Shown piece by piece: positions 57,134 to 64,000 of a stretch of DNA of 64,000 nt. The position numbers and the translations under genes are program-made. The notes below the pieces were generated by a model. The model was not told the origin of the DNA and did no database searches. It was given only the letters and a program-made list of their open reading frames with translations. Numbering within the stretch: the first letter of the stretch is position 1; every line of letters begins with the position of its first letter. The DNA is from Oceaniferula marina (GTDB lineage: Bacteria; Verrucomicrobiota; Verrucomicrobiia; Verrucomicrobiales; Akkermansiaceae), in contig NZ_JACBAZ010000001.1 of assembly GCF_013391475.1 (NCBI RefSeq), forward strand, positions 454,377 through 518,376. Reading direction: 5' to 3'.

Positions 57134-57961
57134 TTATTTACTACGGCGCAGAATCAGGGCGATGCCGCCAAGTCCCAACAAGGCTGCGGAAGAGGGCTCT
57201 GGGACGGGCGCGTATTTGGCTGAGAGTTCGTTATGAATGGTATTAATTTCAGCATCAGTCATCGACGTATCGTAGATTCGGATCTCGGCAATATATCCAT
57301 TAGCCCAGTCTTTCGTTGAATCAGTGACATTTGAGAATGCTCCCAAATTCAAGCGGTCTAGATTAGCCGCATTAGCCGTAGTGCCGTGGGTTCCGGTTAG
57401 AATCGCTGATCCATCCAATTGCATAACCACCGCATTGGTTGCATTTTGCCCTGATACAATACTGAAAACATGATGATCCGAGTCAGCTGCGTCTCCACTA
57501 GTGTCGATGTTCGAACCATCACCAACACGCGTTCTCCAATCTGAGCCAGAGATCGCTAGACGTAACCGGTTGTCGCCAGAGTCGACTGTATTATTCTGAG
57601 CAGAAAGTAAATACCTCGTATTGGAATAAGAGACAAACTGCCCCACTACAAAAACAGTCATCTCCGCCGTATTCGGCGTTGTGCCGGCTAGCGACGTATC
57701 TTGTAAGAAATCATCAACGCCATCAAATAACACCGCAGCGTGACCACTTCCGTTGTAATTCGTTTCATAGCTTGGTGCCGTGCTTGCTGAAGCCCCACTT
57801 TCTAAACCAAAGACGTTACCGCTAGCTGAATCAGTCCAGGAGGTTACGTCAGCTCCTTGTGTTAATCCGAGATCATCGGCTGTGAGCTGTAGATATAAGG
57901 CCGCTTGAGAAGAAACGGTCACGGTTACCGCAAGGGCAGTTGATATTAGCTGTGTTTTCAT
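57134..57961 (-). CDS. LamG-domain PEP-CTERM protein
   Basis: From the ATG at 57961 the protein has 275 residues: a signal peptide (MKTQLISTALAVTVTVSSQA), a LamG/concanavalin-like domain (about 25-245; AVLFDGVDDFLQ, MTVFVVGQFV, NGYIAEIRIYDTSMTDAEI), then VPEPSSAALLGLGGIALI and LRRSK. The C-terminal DNA is nearly the same as in the gene at 58454, pointing to a copied sorting module. LamG domains often bind carbohydrate. An upstream start at 58021 would add 20 residues before a good signal peptide and is unlikely. A 28-bp element 91 bp upstream is shared with that gene. Confidence 0.86.
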   Translation of the reverse strand: MKTQLISTALAVTVTVSSQAALYLQLTADDLGLTQGADVTSWTDSASGNVFGLESGASASTAPSYETNYNGSGHAAVLFDGVDDFLQDTSLAGTTPNTAEMTVFVVGQFVSYSNTRYLLSAQNNTVDSGDNRLRLAISGSDWRTRVGDGSNIDTSGDAADSDHHVFSIVSGQNATNAVVMQLDGSAILTGTHGTTANAANLDRLNLGAFSNVTDSTKDWANGYIAEIRIYDTSMTDAEINTIHNELSAKYAPVPEPSSAALLGLGGIALILRRSK

Positions 57962-58051
57962 TTTAATAATTATGAATTCGATTATTTCGTTGAGTGGTTT
58001 CAACCATAAGGTCATCCGCATCAGATCAATCTACTGAGAAGTGACTTCACT

Positions 58052-58079
58052 ACTAATATCCCGATTCTCAAAACGTGAC
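58052..58079 (-). promoter_or_regulatory. Shared PEP-CTERM upstream element, copy A
   Basis: On the plus strand it reads ACTAATATCC, one variable base, GATTCT, one variable base, AAAACGTGAC. Copy B at 59278-59305 differs only at the two variable bases. It lies 91 bp before the ATG at 57961, compared with 93 bp for copy B. Matching distance and orientation suggest a promoter or activator site. Confidence 0.6.
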
Positions 58080-58374
58080 AAAAAATCACTCATCGGGAGA
58101 AAATTTTCAGGATTCCACAATTTACAAAAAAGCCCAAATGCTCACTCTTGATCATGCTGCTCACTGAGCCCCTAGCGTACAGGAGCGCTCCAGCCTCCGC
58201 ACGGTGAGTTGCCACTAACACAGCGTCGCGGCATCCGTCAAAAGTTAATGTTAGACAATCCTCCCCCCCCAAAGCTTCAAGGCTCAAGCAACCGTCAAAT
58301 ACAAATAAAAGGCCACTGCTGAACCATCTTAAACATGGATGGCATCATCTCATTTTCTAAATTTTCAGGCGCAA

Positions 58375-58404
58375 CAAAAAGCTCCCACTTTGAAGCGGGA
58401 GCTT
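58375..58404 (-). terminator. Terminator of the DNRLRE PEP-CTERM gene
   Basis: On the minus strand the stem GCTCCCGC / GTGGGAGC (58381-58402, one G-T pair) with a TTCAAA loop is followed by TTTTTGTTG. It lies about 50 bp after the stop of the gene at 58454-59185. Confidence 0.8.
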
Positions 58405-58453
58405 TGAACATGCAATTATCACACTGATCTAAAATCAGAAGTTACCATCTGAC

Positions 58454-59185
58454 TTATTTCCTGCGGCGCATAATCAGAGCGATGCCGCCAAGACCAAGCA
58501 AGGCCACGGAAGAAGGCTCTGGGACAGCCAAGCTCAACGTCGAGCCGCGACTTCCAGACCCAATGCCTACGTCTTCCTTTGTATACCAGTTCATCGTATT
58601 ATCATTGTCAGCAGAAGATAGATTGAACATGAAAGTAACAACATTTCCAGTGGTTAACTCCTTCGTAGCGTTCAAGAAACTCAAGAGGTCGGCATTGCCG
58701 GCACCAATATTGAACACTCCGCCATCAGCGGGTGATGCATTGAATGAAAGCAGCCCTGATGCGGATCCCGAGTAGAGATCATTCTCGTCCAAATGGTTTC
58801 CATGGCCGTTGCCAGCCGGGCGATCTGCACCTGTGAGGGTATCCTCACTCCAGTCATTGCCTGCAGCCGTGCCCTTGAGACCATAAAGAGTGAAGGCCGT
58901 GTTGTCGGGGATAGCGCCGCTCGTGCCGGCCGCAGTAAGGGTGAGTTGAGCACTTGTGATCGTTTGACCCGCGTAGGCCGAAAGGTCAAATTTGAGATAA
59001 CCTATCCGCACATGAACGCCTCCTCCAATATCATATTTATTGGTGATTATTGTTTCAGCGCCGTGGATAACCGTATCAACATTGTGTGAGTAGCTATCGT
59101 CAGTGGGAGTCAGCACAGTAGCTGCATTACTCAAAGAGGGCAACGCCAGCAGAGCCAACGTAGTGATGAGAGGTCTTTTGTTCAT
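58454..59185 (-). CDS. DNRLRE-domain PEP-CTERM protein
   Basis: The 243-residue protein has a signal peptide (residues 1-21, ending LSNAA). A DNRLRE-like domain follows (about 25-215), with PTDDSYSHNVDTVIHG, VRIGYLKFDLSAYAGQTI and SAQLTLTAAGTSG. It ends VPEPSSVALLGLGGIALI and MRRRK. DNRLRE domains are beta-rich modules in cell-wall and carbohydrate-linked proteins. The sorting module closely matches that of the gene at 57134. The upstream DNA has the shared 28-bp element (93 bp before the ATG) and a perfect 26-bp palindrome next to it. Confidence 0.87.
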   Translation of the reverse strand: MNKRPLITTLALLALPSLSNAATVLTPTDDSYSHNVDTVIHGAETIITNKYDIGGGVHVRIGYLKFDLSAYAGQTITSAQLTLTAAGTSGAIPDNTAFTLYGLKGTAAGNDWSEDTLTGADRPAGNGHGNHLDENDLYSGSASGLLSFNASPADGGVFNIGAGNADLLSFLNATKELTTGNVVTFMFNLSSADNDNTMNWYTKEDVGIGSGSRGSTLSLAVPEPSSVALLGLGGIALIMRRRK

Positions 59186-59241
59186 GTTATTTTAGTAGTG
59201 GTTGTAAGTTCATTTTATATGGCGAGGCAACCATGAGATAA

Positions 59242-59267
59242 GCCTCTGTAGACCAGTCTACAGAGGC
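59242..59267. promoter_or_regulatory. Perfect 26-bp palindrome in the DNRLRE gene leader
   Basis: GCCTCTGTAGAC (59242-59253) and GTCTACAGAGGC (59256-59267) are perfect 12-bp arms around CA. It lies about 57 bp before the ATG at 59185 and 10 bp downstream of the shared element, close to where transcription would start. It could be an operator or a 5' hairpin that stabilises the message. Confidence 0.6.
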
Positions 59268-59277
59268 CTTCTTATCT

Positions 59278-59305
59278 ACTAATATCCAGATTCTAAAAAC
59301 GTGAC
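59278..59305 (-). promoter_or_regulatory. Shared PEP-CTERM upstream element, copy B
   Basis: Identical to copy A (58052-58079) at 26 of 28 positions, in the same orientation, and 93 bp before the ATG at 59185. See copy A for the pattern. Confidence 0.6.
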
Positions 59306-59377
59306 GCTAATAATCACAAATAATGCCTCAGCCATCCCTGCAAAGACGACCGAGATCAGACAGCCCCCAAAGAATGC

Positions 59378-60286
59378 TTATAGAATAAAGGCATCCCAAG
59401 CACAACGATACACCTCGCTGCGTTGCACTTTGACCCCATGGCTCAAAGTCTCCCAATTGGCGACCTCCATCAAATCGAGTGTTCGCAAACCAATCAGGCC
59501 GGGTAATGCCGTGGCCATCCGTGTCCGACGGCCCGTTAACGATTGGGCATAGGCTTGTCCATCTTGCAAATACGCTCTCGCCCGTTCTCGCCATTGCTGA
59601 GAAGCATGCAACAAATCTTCGGTATCCTCTGGGTTCACCTTGGGCAGGTAACACCTTCCAACGTTTAAATCGTTCGGCAGGTCTCTCAGAATATTGATCA
59701 ACTGCAGGCCTTTGCCGTAATTCCTCCCCCACTCCATGAGCTGACCTGAATCAGCCGTAGAAAAAGAATCCAGGGTATGGCAGCCAATCTGTGTCCAGAA
59801 CTCACCAACACATCCAGCCACCATATAGCAATATTCCTCTAACTCTTCTCCCCCTGAGAAGCGAAAGCCCGCTTGCAATTCAAACCGCTCAATATCAAGC
59901 CGCTGTCCTCTTAAAATGTGCCCCATCACAGTGAGAACCGCTTGCTTTACAGAATCCGATTCCATTCCGTGCAACCACGACATCACCGCTTGCATGTGCG
60001 ACAGCAACACGTTTTCTCCTCGGTGCTGCTGCAATGGCATCACCTCTTTGGAGAGACGTTGATACCAGTCCTCGTCAGTCCCTCCTTGAACGAGCTCAGC
60101 CATTCGATTGAGCATGTCCAGGCGAAGCTCTGCAGGCAAGCTCTCCGTGTCTGCCAATGTGTCACTCGCCCGAGCCAAGAGATACCCCAGGCTCACTGGT
60201 TCGCGCATTGGCTTGGGAAGAATACGCATACTCAGGTAAAATGACCTCGATACGTCTTTAAGAATCTTTGTGTCTAATGCAGGCAT
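59378..60286 (-). CDS. Squalene/phytoene synthase family protein
   Basis: The 302-residue protein has both Asp-rich motifs of head-to-head prenyl synthases: YLLARASDTLAD near the N-terminus and INILRDLPNDLNVGRCYLP around residue 200, with YCYMVAGCVGEFWT between. It condenses two C15 or C20 diphosphates to squalene or phytoene (hopanoid, sterol or carotenoid precursors). It ends VYRCAWDAFIL. Which product is made cannot be decided. ispE follows immediately upstream on the same strand (21-bp gap), linking precursor supply and use. No carotenoid or hopanoid genes are nearby. Confidence 0.9.
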   Translation of the reverse strand: MPALDTKILKDVSRSFYLSMRILPKPMREPVSLGYLLARASDTLADTESLPAELRLDMLNRMAELVQGGTDEDWYQRLSKEVMPLQQHRGENVLLSHMQAVMSWLHGMESDSVKQAVLTVMGHILRGQRLDIERFELQAGFRFSGGEELEEYCYMVAGCVGEFWTQIGCHTLDSFSTADSGQLMEWGRNYGKGLQLINILRDLPNDLNVGRCYLPKVNPEDTEDLLHASQQWRERARAYLQDGQAYAQSLTGRRTRMATALPGLIGLRTLDLMEVANWETLSHGVKVQRSEVYRCAWDAFIL

Positions 60287-60307
60287 GGAACAATCATTCG
60301 GTTCCGT

Positions 60308-61150
60308 TCATCGGATCGTCACCATAGCACTCCACAGAGTCGGGTCGAGGCACTTTCTCGCACGATCCAGCAGCGACCCCGCCTGCCCCGAACTCAGAAA
60401 AGCCATCATGGTTGACCCCGAGCCACTCATCATCGCGGCGTCTACCTCCGCTTGCTCAAGCAGCCAGACTTTCATCTCCGCAAGAAAACGAAACTTCTCA
60501 AACACCGGTAGCTCCAGATCATTGACAATCTCACCCCACGGCAATTGCTGGGGAGCATACCCAACACCGGGCAAGGGTGACGCCCCCTTCCAGCGATTAT
60601 ACGCGTCCGGCGTATCGACCCCAAAGGCAGGTTTCAACAGCAAGATCTTCTGCCCGCTCAGTTCCGGACGATCCACCGGAGTCACGATCTCACCGCGACC
60701 TCCAATCAAACACGCCTGTTGATAAATAAAAAAAGGAACATCGGAGCCAATCTCGGCCCCCATCTCAGCCAAGGCATCTGGCGCCAGGCCGGAACCTTCA
60801 AGCTCATTTAGAGCAAGCAGGGCTGTCGCAGCATCACTACTACCACCTCCTAGCCCAGCCCCGTGAGGCACTTCCTTTTCCAAGCTCACTTTCCACCGAC
60901 ACTCTTTACCGCTGCGATCCTGAAAAAGTCGGACGGCTTTTGTCACCAGATTCGTCTCATCGACGGGGACACCTGAGGTATCACAGCATAAGCTGTAATG
61001 CTCTGATGAAGTGAAAATCAGACGGTCAGCCAGATCCAAAGGCACCATGAGGCTTTCCAAGTCATGAAATCCGTCACTCCGCTTACCCAAAATTTTAAGG
61101 GAGAGGTTGACCTTGGCCGGAGCCAGCCAATGGAGTTCGTGATTGGGCAT
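60308..61150 (-). CDS. ispE: 4-diphosphocytidyl-2-C-methyl-D-erythritol kinase
   Basis: The 280-residue GHMP kinase starts with LHWLAPAKVNLSLKILGKR and has the ATP loop VPHGAGLGGGSSDAATALLA, plus SGSGSTMMAFL near the C-terminus. It phosphorylates CDP-methylerythritol in the MEP route to isoprenoids. It precedes the squalene/phytoene synthase gene in the same direction. A HAD phosphatase gene lies 9 bp upstream. The three are probably one operon. Confidence 0.95.
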   Translation of the reverse strand: MPNHELHWLAPAKVNLSLKILGKRSDGFHDLESLMVPLDLADRLIFTSSEHYSLCCDTSGVPVDETNLVTKAVRLFQDRSGKECRWKVSLEKEVPHGAGLGGGSSDAATALLALNELEGSGLAPDALAEMGAEIGSDVPFFIYQQACLIGGRGEIVTPVDRPELSGQKILLLKPAFGVDTPDAYNRWKGASPLPGVGYAPQQLPWGEIVNDLELPVFEKFRFLAEMKVWLLEQAEVDAAMMSGSGSTMMAFLSSGQAGSLLDRARKCLDPTLWSAMVTIR

Positions 61151-61159
61151 AGACCGAGT

Positions 61160-61771
61160 CTAATGCATTTTTACGGGCGATGGAACACAAACCACCTGCA
61201 TGCCGGCTGATTGGGCAGCCATAATTCCAGGGGCCGCATCCTCAAGCACCAGACAGCGCTCAGGCGCAATTTCGAGTCGAGAGGCCGTTTCCAGAAAAAC
61301 ATCTGGTGCCGGCTTGCCGCATTTCACGTCGTTTGCCGTCACCACCTCATCGAAAAGGTCACTCAGGCCGGTGATTTGCAGCGTTTTTTCCACCACCATT
61401 CGAGTTCCTCCGGAGGCTACGGCCATGGGGAGTTTCCCTCGCAGGCTTTTGGCAAAGTCCACCACTTCTTCGTTGATCTCAACTTGATCGAGATTACTCA
61501 GAAAAGCGGCCCGTTTGTCGACACAAACGGCCTCGGCATCAAGATGCAACCCGCACTCACCATTGATTTCCTCAACGATATCTTTGGTAGGGCGTCCGCC
61601 CATGGCATAGAAAACATCTTCAGGAAACACATTTCCGGCATGATGTTTTGCCAAGGCGTCACACCATGCAGCAAAATGAACCGGCATTGAGTCAACCAAC
61701 GTGCCATCGAGATCGAAAATCACGGCATCATAACCGTCCTCTGGAATGTCAAGGGATGCGAATTGCGTCAT
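61160..61771 (-). CDS. HAD superfamily phosphatase (beta-phosphoglucomutase-like)
   Basis: The 203-residue protein has HAD motif I VIFDLDGTLVDSMPVH, motif II Ser/Thr region in MAVASGGTRMVVE, Lys in KCGKPAPDVFL and the acidic motif LVLEDAAPGIMAA. A helical cap between motifs I and II includes DVFYAMGGRPTKDIVEEI, which resembles the phosphoglucomutase/phosphatase subgroup. It acts on a small phosphorylated substrate, perhaps a sugar phosphate. It is 9 bp before ispE in the same run. Confidence 0.9.
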   Translation of the reverse strand: MTQFASLDIPEDGYDAVIFDLDGTLVDSMPVHFAAWCDALAKHHAGNVFPEDVFYAMGGRPTKDIVEEINGECGLHLDAEAVCVDKRAAFLSNLDQVEINEEVVDFAKSLRGKLPMAVASGGTRMVVEKTLQITGLSDLFDEVVTANDVKCGKPAPDVFLETASRLEIAPERCLVLEDAAPGIMAAQSAGMQVVCVPSPVKMH

Positions 61772-61828
61772 TGCGATTGCGATATGCCTCCTTCATCACC
61801 ATCTTGCAACAGCATAAATGATTCATTT

Positions 61829-61842
61829 TTGCCGATCGGCAA
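61829..61842. repeat. 14-bp perfect palindrome
   Basis: TTGCCGATCGGCAA, between the HAD gene and the uridylyltransferase gene, 58 bp before the HAD start on its upstream side. It may be an operator. No dedicated regulator gene is next to it. Confidence 0.35.
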
Positions 61843-61916
61843 TCGGAGACTAAGAATGAACCACTTACACCTTATCTTTTTTGAGGTGAATCCCTATTGC
61901 AAGTAGGCTAACAAAA

Positions 61917-63311
61917 TTAAAGAGTCACCTCTTCATCCGTATATTTGCCGCCGGCAACCCACTTGGTTTCGCCTGATTCATTGATAAAGCTTACATTCCC
62001 AACGATCGTGACACCGTCGGCAAAGCGAACCGGTCCTTGGACCGTCAATTTTCCAGCTTGAACAAGCGAGGGCATCCCCAGACCTTCCAAGCTATCGACC
62101 AACTTGTATTCGTCACTCAGATCAATCACGGGAGGTTTACCATCGCGTTCGGCGACCAGGGCAATACGGCCATCTTCTGTGCGTTCATAGGCGTCGGATC
62201 GCAGGGCAAAAAGATCGGATGTGGTTTTCACTGGAGCAAATCGAGATCGGGGCACGCAAATCGCACCGGATCCGGGGAACGATTCTATGGCTGCTCCCAT
62301 GGCTGTTTCGAGTTGATACACCTGTGTCGACTGTTTGTCACGGGGATCCACCGTCTTGGTGTTTTTGATCATCGGCAATGGAAGCACGCCATTTTCTTTT
62401 TCAAGCAACTCTTTCAATACATCCAAACGAATCCAGAGGCTGTTGGTATTAAAGTATTGATGTTTCGAAACATCCTGGAATTGCTCCAAATCTTCCTCTG
62501 GGCATTGGGCCACTTCACGCAGCAAAAGCTGCTCATCACTTGAGCGAACAGCAAGATGTCCCCCTTTTTTATCCGCTTCCGTGCGCCGGGTAGCTTCCAT
62601 CAAGAACGGTTTACCACTTTCCGCAAAGTAACGAAGCAAGTTGGCATCCAGAATGGCCCCCAAATTGTCTGAGTTCGATACAAATGCGTATTTCACCCCT
62701 CCGGCCAGTAGGGCATCAAGCCATCCACTTCCGGCCAACGCAGCGTAAAGATCACCATGTCCGGGTGGACACCATTCCAAAGAAGGGTTCTTTTCCCAAT
62801 CGACCGGCAACATCGAATTTACATCAATTTTGGGAATCTGATTCTGCATCATTTCGACGCTTTCGGCGCCAGCGAGATCATTCTCCTGATATGCCTCCAT
62901 GTGCTCCAAGGTATCCTCGGACGTACTAAAGCTGTTCATCAGCAAAAAGCGAACTTTGCCTCCCGTGGTTTCCCGTAAATGGAGGATCTGCTGCGCGATG
63001 ATATCAAGAAACGTGGTATCATCCTTCACAGGAAGTAGGCTTTTAGCTTTTTGAAGCCCCATGCTGGTCCCAAGGCCACCATTCAGCTTAATAACCACCG
63101 TCTGCTTTAACAGCTCGGGATCAAAAGCCTCACCGTCAACCGAGACATCCTCGAGCAAGGGCAAACTTTCACAAGGGCGAATGCTGTCCTCGGAAATCAA
63201 GCCACTTTCATTCAGGCAAAGTAGTTGATAGTTGCGTTCAAAGGCACGGATGGCAGCTTCACTCACAGAGGCAGCTTCCATCTTCTCTCTAAATGGGGAA
63301 AAATCACTCAT
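61917..63311 (-). CDS. UTP--glucose-1-phosphate uridylyltransferase (eukaryotic-type UDPGP family)
   Basis: From the ATG at 63311 the protein has 464 residues. It has the UDPGP nucleotide loop [46 protein letters not shown] and the sugar-binding LEATRR-like [19 protein letters not shown]-terminal beta-helix carries [18 protein letters not shown]. It makes UDP-glucose for polysaccharides, lipids and galactose use. The family is common in eukaryotes and found in scattered bacteria, distinct from GalU. A start at 63386 would add 25 atypical residues. It diverges from dnaX. Confidence 0.92.
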   Translation of the reverse strand: MSDFSPFREKMEAASVSEAAIRAFERNYQLLCLNESGLISEDSIRPCESLPLLEDVSVDGEAFDPELLKQTVVIKLNGGLGTSMGLQKAKSLLPVKDDTTFLDIIAQQILHLRETTGGKVRFLLMNSFSTSEDTLEHMEAYQENDLAGAESVEMMQNQIPKIDVNSMLPVDWEKNPSLEWCPPGHGDLYAALAGSGWLDALLAGGVKYAFVSNSDNLGAILDANLLRYFAESGKPFLMEATRRTEADKKGGHLAVRSSDEQLLLREVAQCPEEDLEQFQDVSKHQYFNTNSLWIRLDVLKELLEKENGVLPLPMIKNTKTVDPRDKQSTQVYQLETAMGAAIESFPGSGAICVPRSRFAPVKTTSDLFALRSDAYERTEDGRIALVAERDGKPPVIDLSDEYKLVDSLEGLGMPSLVQAGKLTVQGPVRFADGVTIVGNVSFINESGETKWVAGGKYTDEEVTL

Positions 63312-63524
63312 AAGACAAAAATTGATGAAACGACGGGGCGGATCGCGGAGCAGGCAATAACCTGCCCCCCTGCGGATTACAACCATAATCAGGTAACGGC
63401 TGCGGTCACACTGTGGGATGAAGCAATCTTCCGGAAACCCCTCCCTTTGCCCCGCCCCTCCAGCCGAAGAAATATTTCACAGTTTCGTATTTTCAAACCG
63501 CACATCTCGATTACCCTATCCCGC

Positions 63525-64000
63525 GTGAGCTACCAGGTCTTTGCCAGAAAATACCGTCCAAAAACATTCAATGATGTACTTGGACAGGATCATGTCATCT
63601 CAACCTTGCGCAATGCCATTGAGCGAAATCGGCTCGCCCATGCATGGCTCTTTGTCGGCCCGCGCGGAACCGGCAAAACGACCACCGCCCGGATTCTCGC
63701 CAAAGCCCTCAACTGCCCGGAAGGCCCCAGCGCTGATTTCGACCCGGAATCTCCACTCTGCCGGGAAATTGCGGAAGGCACATCCCTCGACGTCATGGAA
63801 ATCGACGGAGCTTCAAACAATGGAGTCGACAACGTTCGCGACCTCAGGGAAAATGTCCAGTTCACTCCAGCCCAGGGGAAATTTAAAATCTATTACATCG
63901 ATGAGGTTCACATGCTTTCCACCGCGGCCTTCAACGCCCTGCTGAAAACGCTCGAAGAACCACCGGAGCACGTCAAATTCATTTTTGCTACCACCGAACC
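63525..64000 (+). CDS. dnaX: DNA polymerase III gamma/tau subunit, 5' part
   Basis: The first 158 codons are present and the gene runs off the right edge. It starts at a GTG ([20 protein letters not shown]), with the P-loop [20 protein letters not shown] and Walker [26 protein letters not shown] and [19 protein letters not shown] follow. It loads the sliding clamp. The usual four-Cys zinc site shows only two cysteines (LNC and LCREI) around [13 protein letters not shown], so zinc may be lost. A C-terminal tau region cannot be judged. Confidence 0.95.
   Translation, partial: MSYQVFARKYRPKTFNDVLGQDHVISTLRNAIERNRLAHAWLFVGPRGTGKTTTARILAKALNCPEGPSADFDPESPLCREIAEGTSLDVMEIDGASNNGVDNVRDLRENVQFTPAQGKFKIYYIDEVHMLSTAAFNALLKTLEEPPEHVKFIFATTE

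Larger units (their letters stand above)
57962..58453. other. 492-bp intergenic region between two PEP-CTERM genes
   Basis: It holds the shared element (58052-58079) for the gene at 57134 and the terminator (58375-58404) of the gene at 58454. A minus-strand open frame at 58090-58287 has no recognisable features, and I do not call it. Confidence 0.5.

Overview
The window looks like a chromosomal segment of a free-living, probably marine, member of the Verrucomicrobiota (PVC group). Evidence: four secreted proteins end in the short-loop PEP-CTERM signal typical of this phylum (V/I-P-E-P-S-S, a hydrophobic stretch, then R/K). There are also PQQ-like propeller proteins of a Planctomycetes/Verrucomicrobia type, an HzsA-like cytochrome, an AroA-Cmk fusion, a eukaryotic-type UDPGP enzyme, and few clear Shine-Dalgarno sites. 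I could not run any search, so family assignments rest on motifs read by eye.

Layout. 1-1075 (-): the N-terminal and central part of a 7TM-HD phosphodiesterase. 1286-6410 (+): a TetR/CecR-type repressor with a perfect palindrome in front of it, then a membrane-fusion protein and an RND pump. 6849-8794 (+): a LytS/LytT-type two-component pair. 8847-12741 (-): folD, a DUF374 acyltransferase, a rhomboid protease, secG and panD. 12847-17803 (+): ychF, a PEP-CTERM protein translationally coupled to an unknown membrane protein, and an isolated phosphonopyruvate decarboxylase. 17842-21882 (-): tyrA, an aroA-cmk fusion, plsC and a lipoprotein. 22299-24741 (+): a LuxE-like/LuxC-like pair and a divergent IF-1-like protein. 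24726-26337 (-): a GbsR/MarR regulator with a DCC thioredoxin-like protein and a small membrane protein.

26800-38366 (+) is the most interesting region and my candidate for an undescribed system. Ten co-directional, tightly packed genes encode two exported PQQ-like propeller proteins, a membrane-anchored protein with a four-cysteine cluster, an FtsX/MacB-type permease with its ATPase, a MoaD/ThiS-like protein ending in Gly-Gly, a ThiF/MoeB-like protein whose catalytic residues look altered, a protein with two fused ModA-like binding domains, and ModB- and ModC-like transporter subunits. I infer an envelope system that couples oxyanion uptake (molybdate, tungstate or similar) to sulfur-carrier chemistry and to assembly of a redox or metal centre on exported propeller proteins.

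38871-53899 (+) encodes a complete succinate-to-propionate branch: methylmalonyl-CoA epimerase, a Na+-pumping methylmalonyl-CoA decarboxylase (alpha, delta, biotin carrier, beta), a succinate:CoA transferase, both methylmalonyl-CoA mutase subunits and the MeaB chaperone. A large HzsA-like gene with three CxxCH motifs sits between the mutase and meaB. This predicts B12-dependent propionate formation with sodium-motive energy conservation.

54189-59185 holds three PEP-CTERM proteins and an AT-rich pair of exported hydrolases (GDPD and PP2C-like). Two of the PEP-CTERM genes share a 28-bp upstream element (26 of 28 identical) at almost the same distance from their starts. 59378-63311 (-) carries a squalene/phytoene synthase, ispE, a HAD phosphatase and a UDPGP-type uridylyltransferase. 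The window ends inside dnaX (+). I saw no rRNA, tRNA, CRISPR array, insertion sequence or phage gene.
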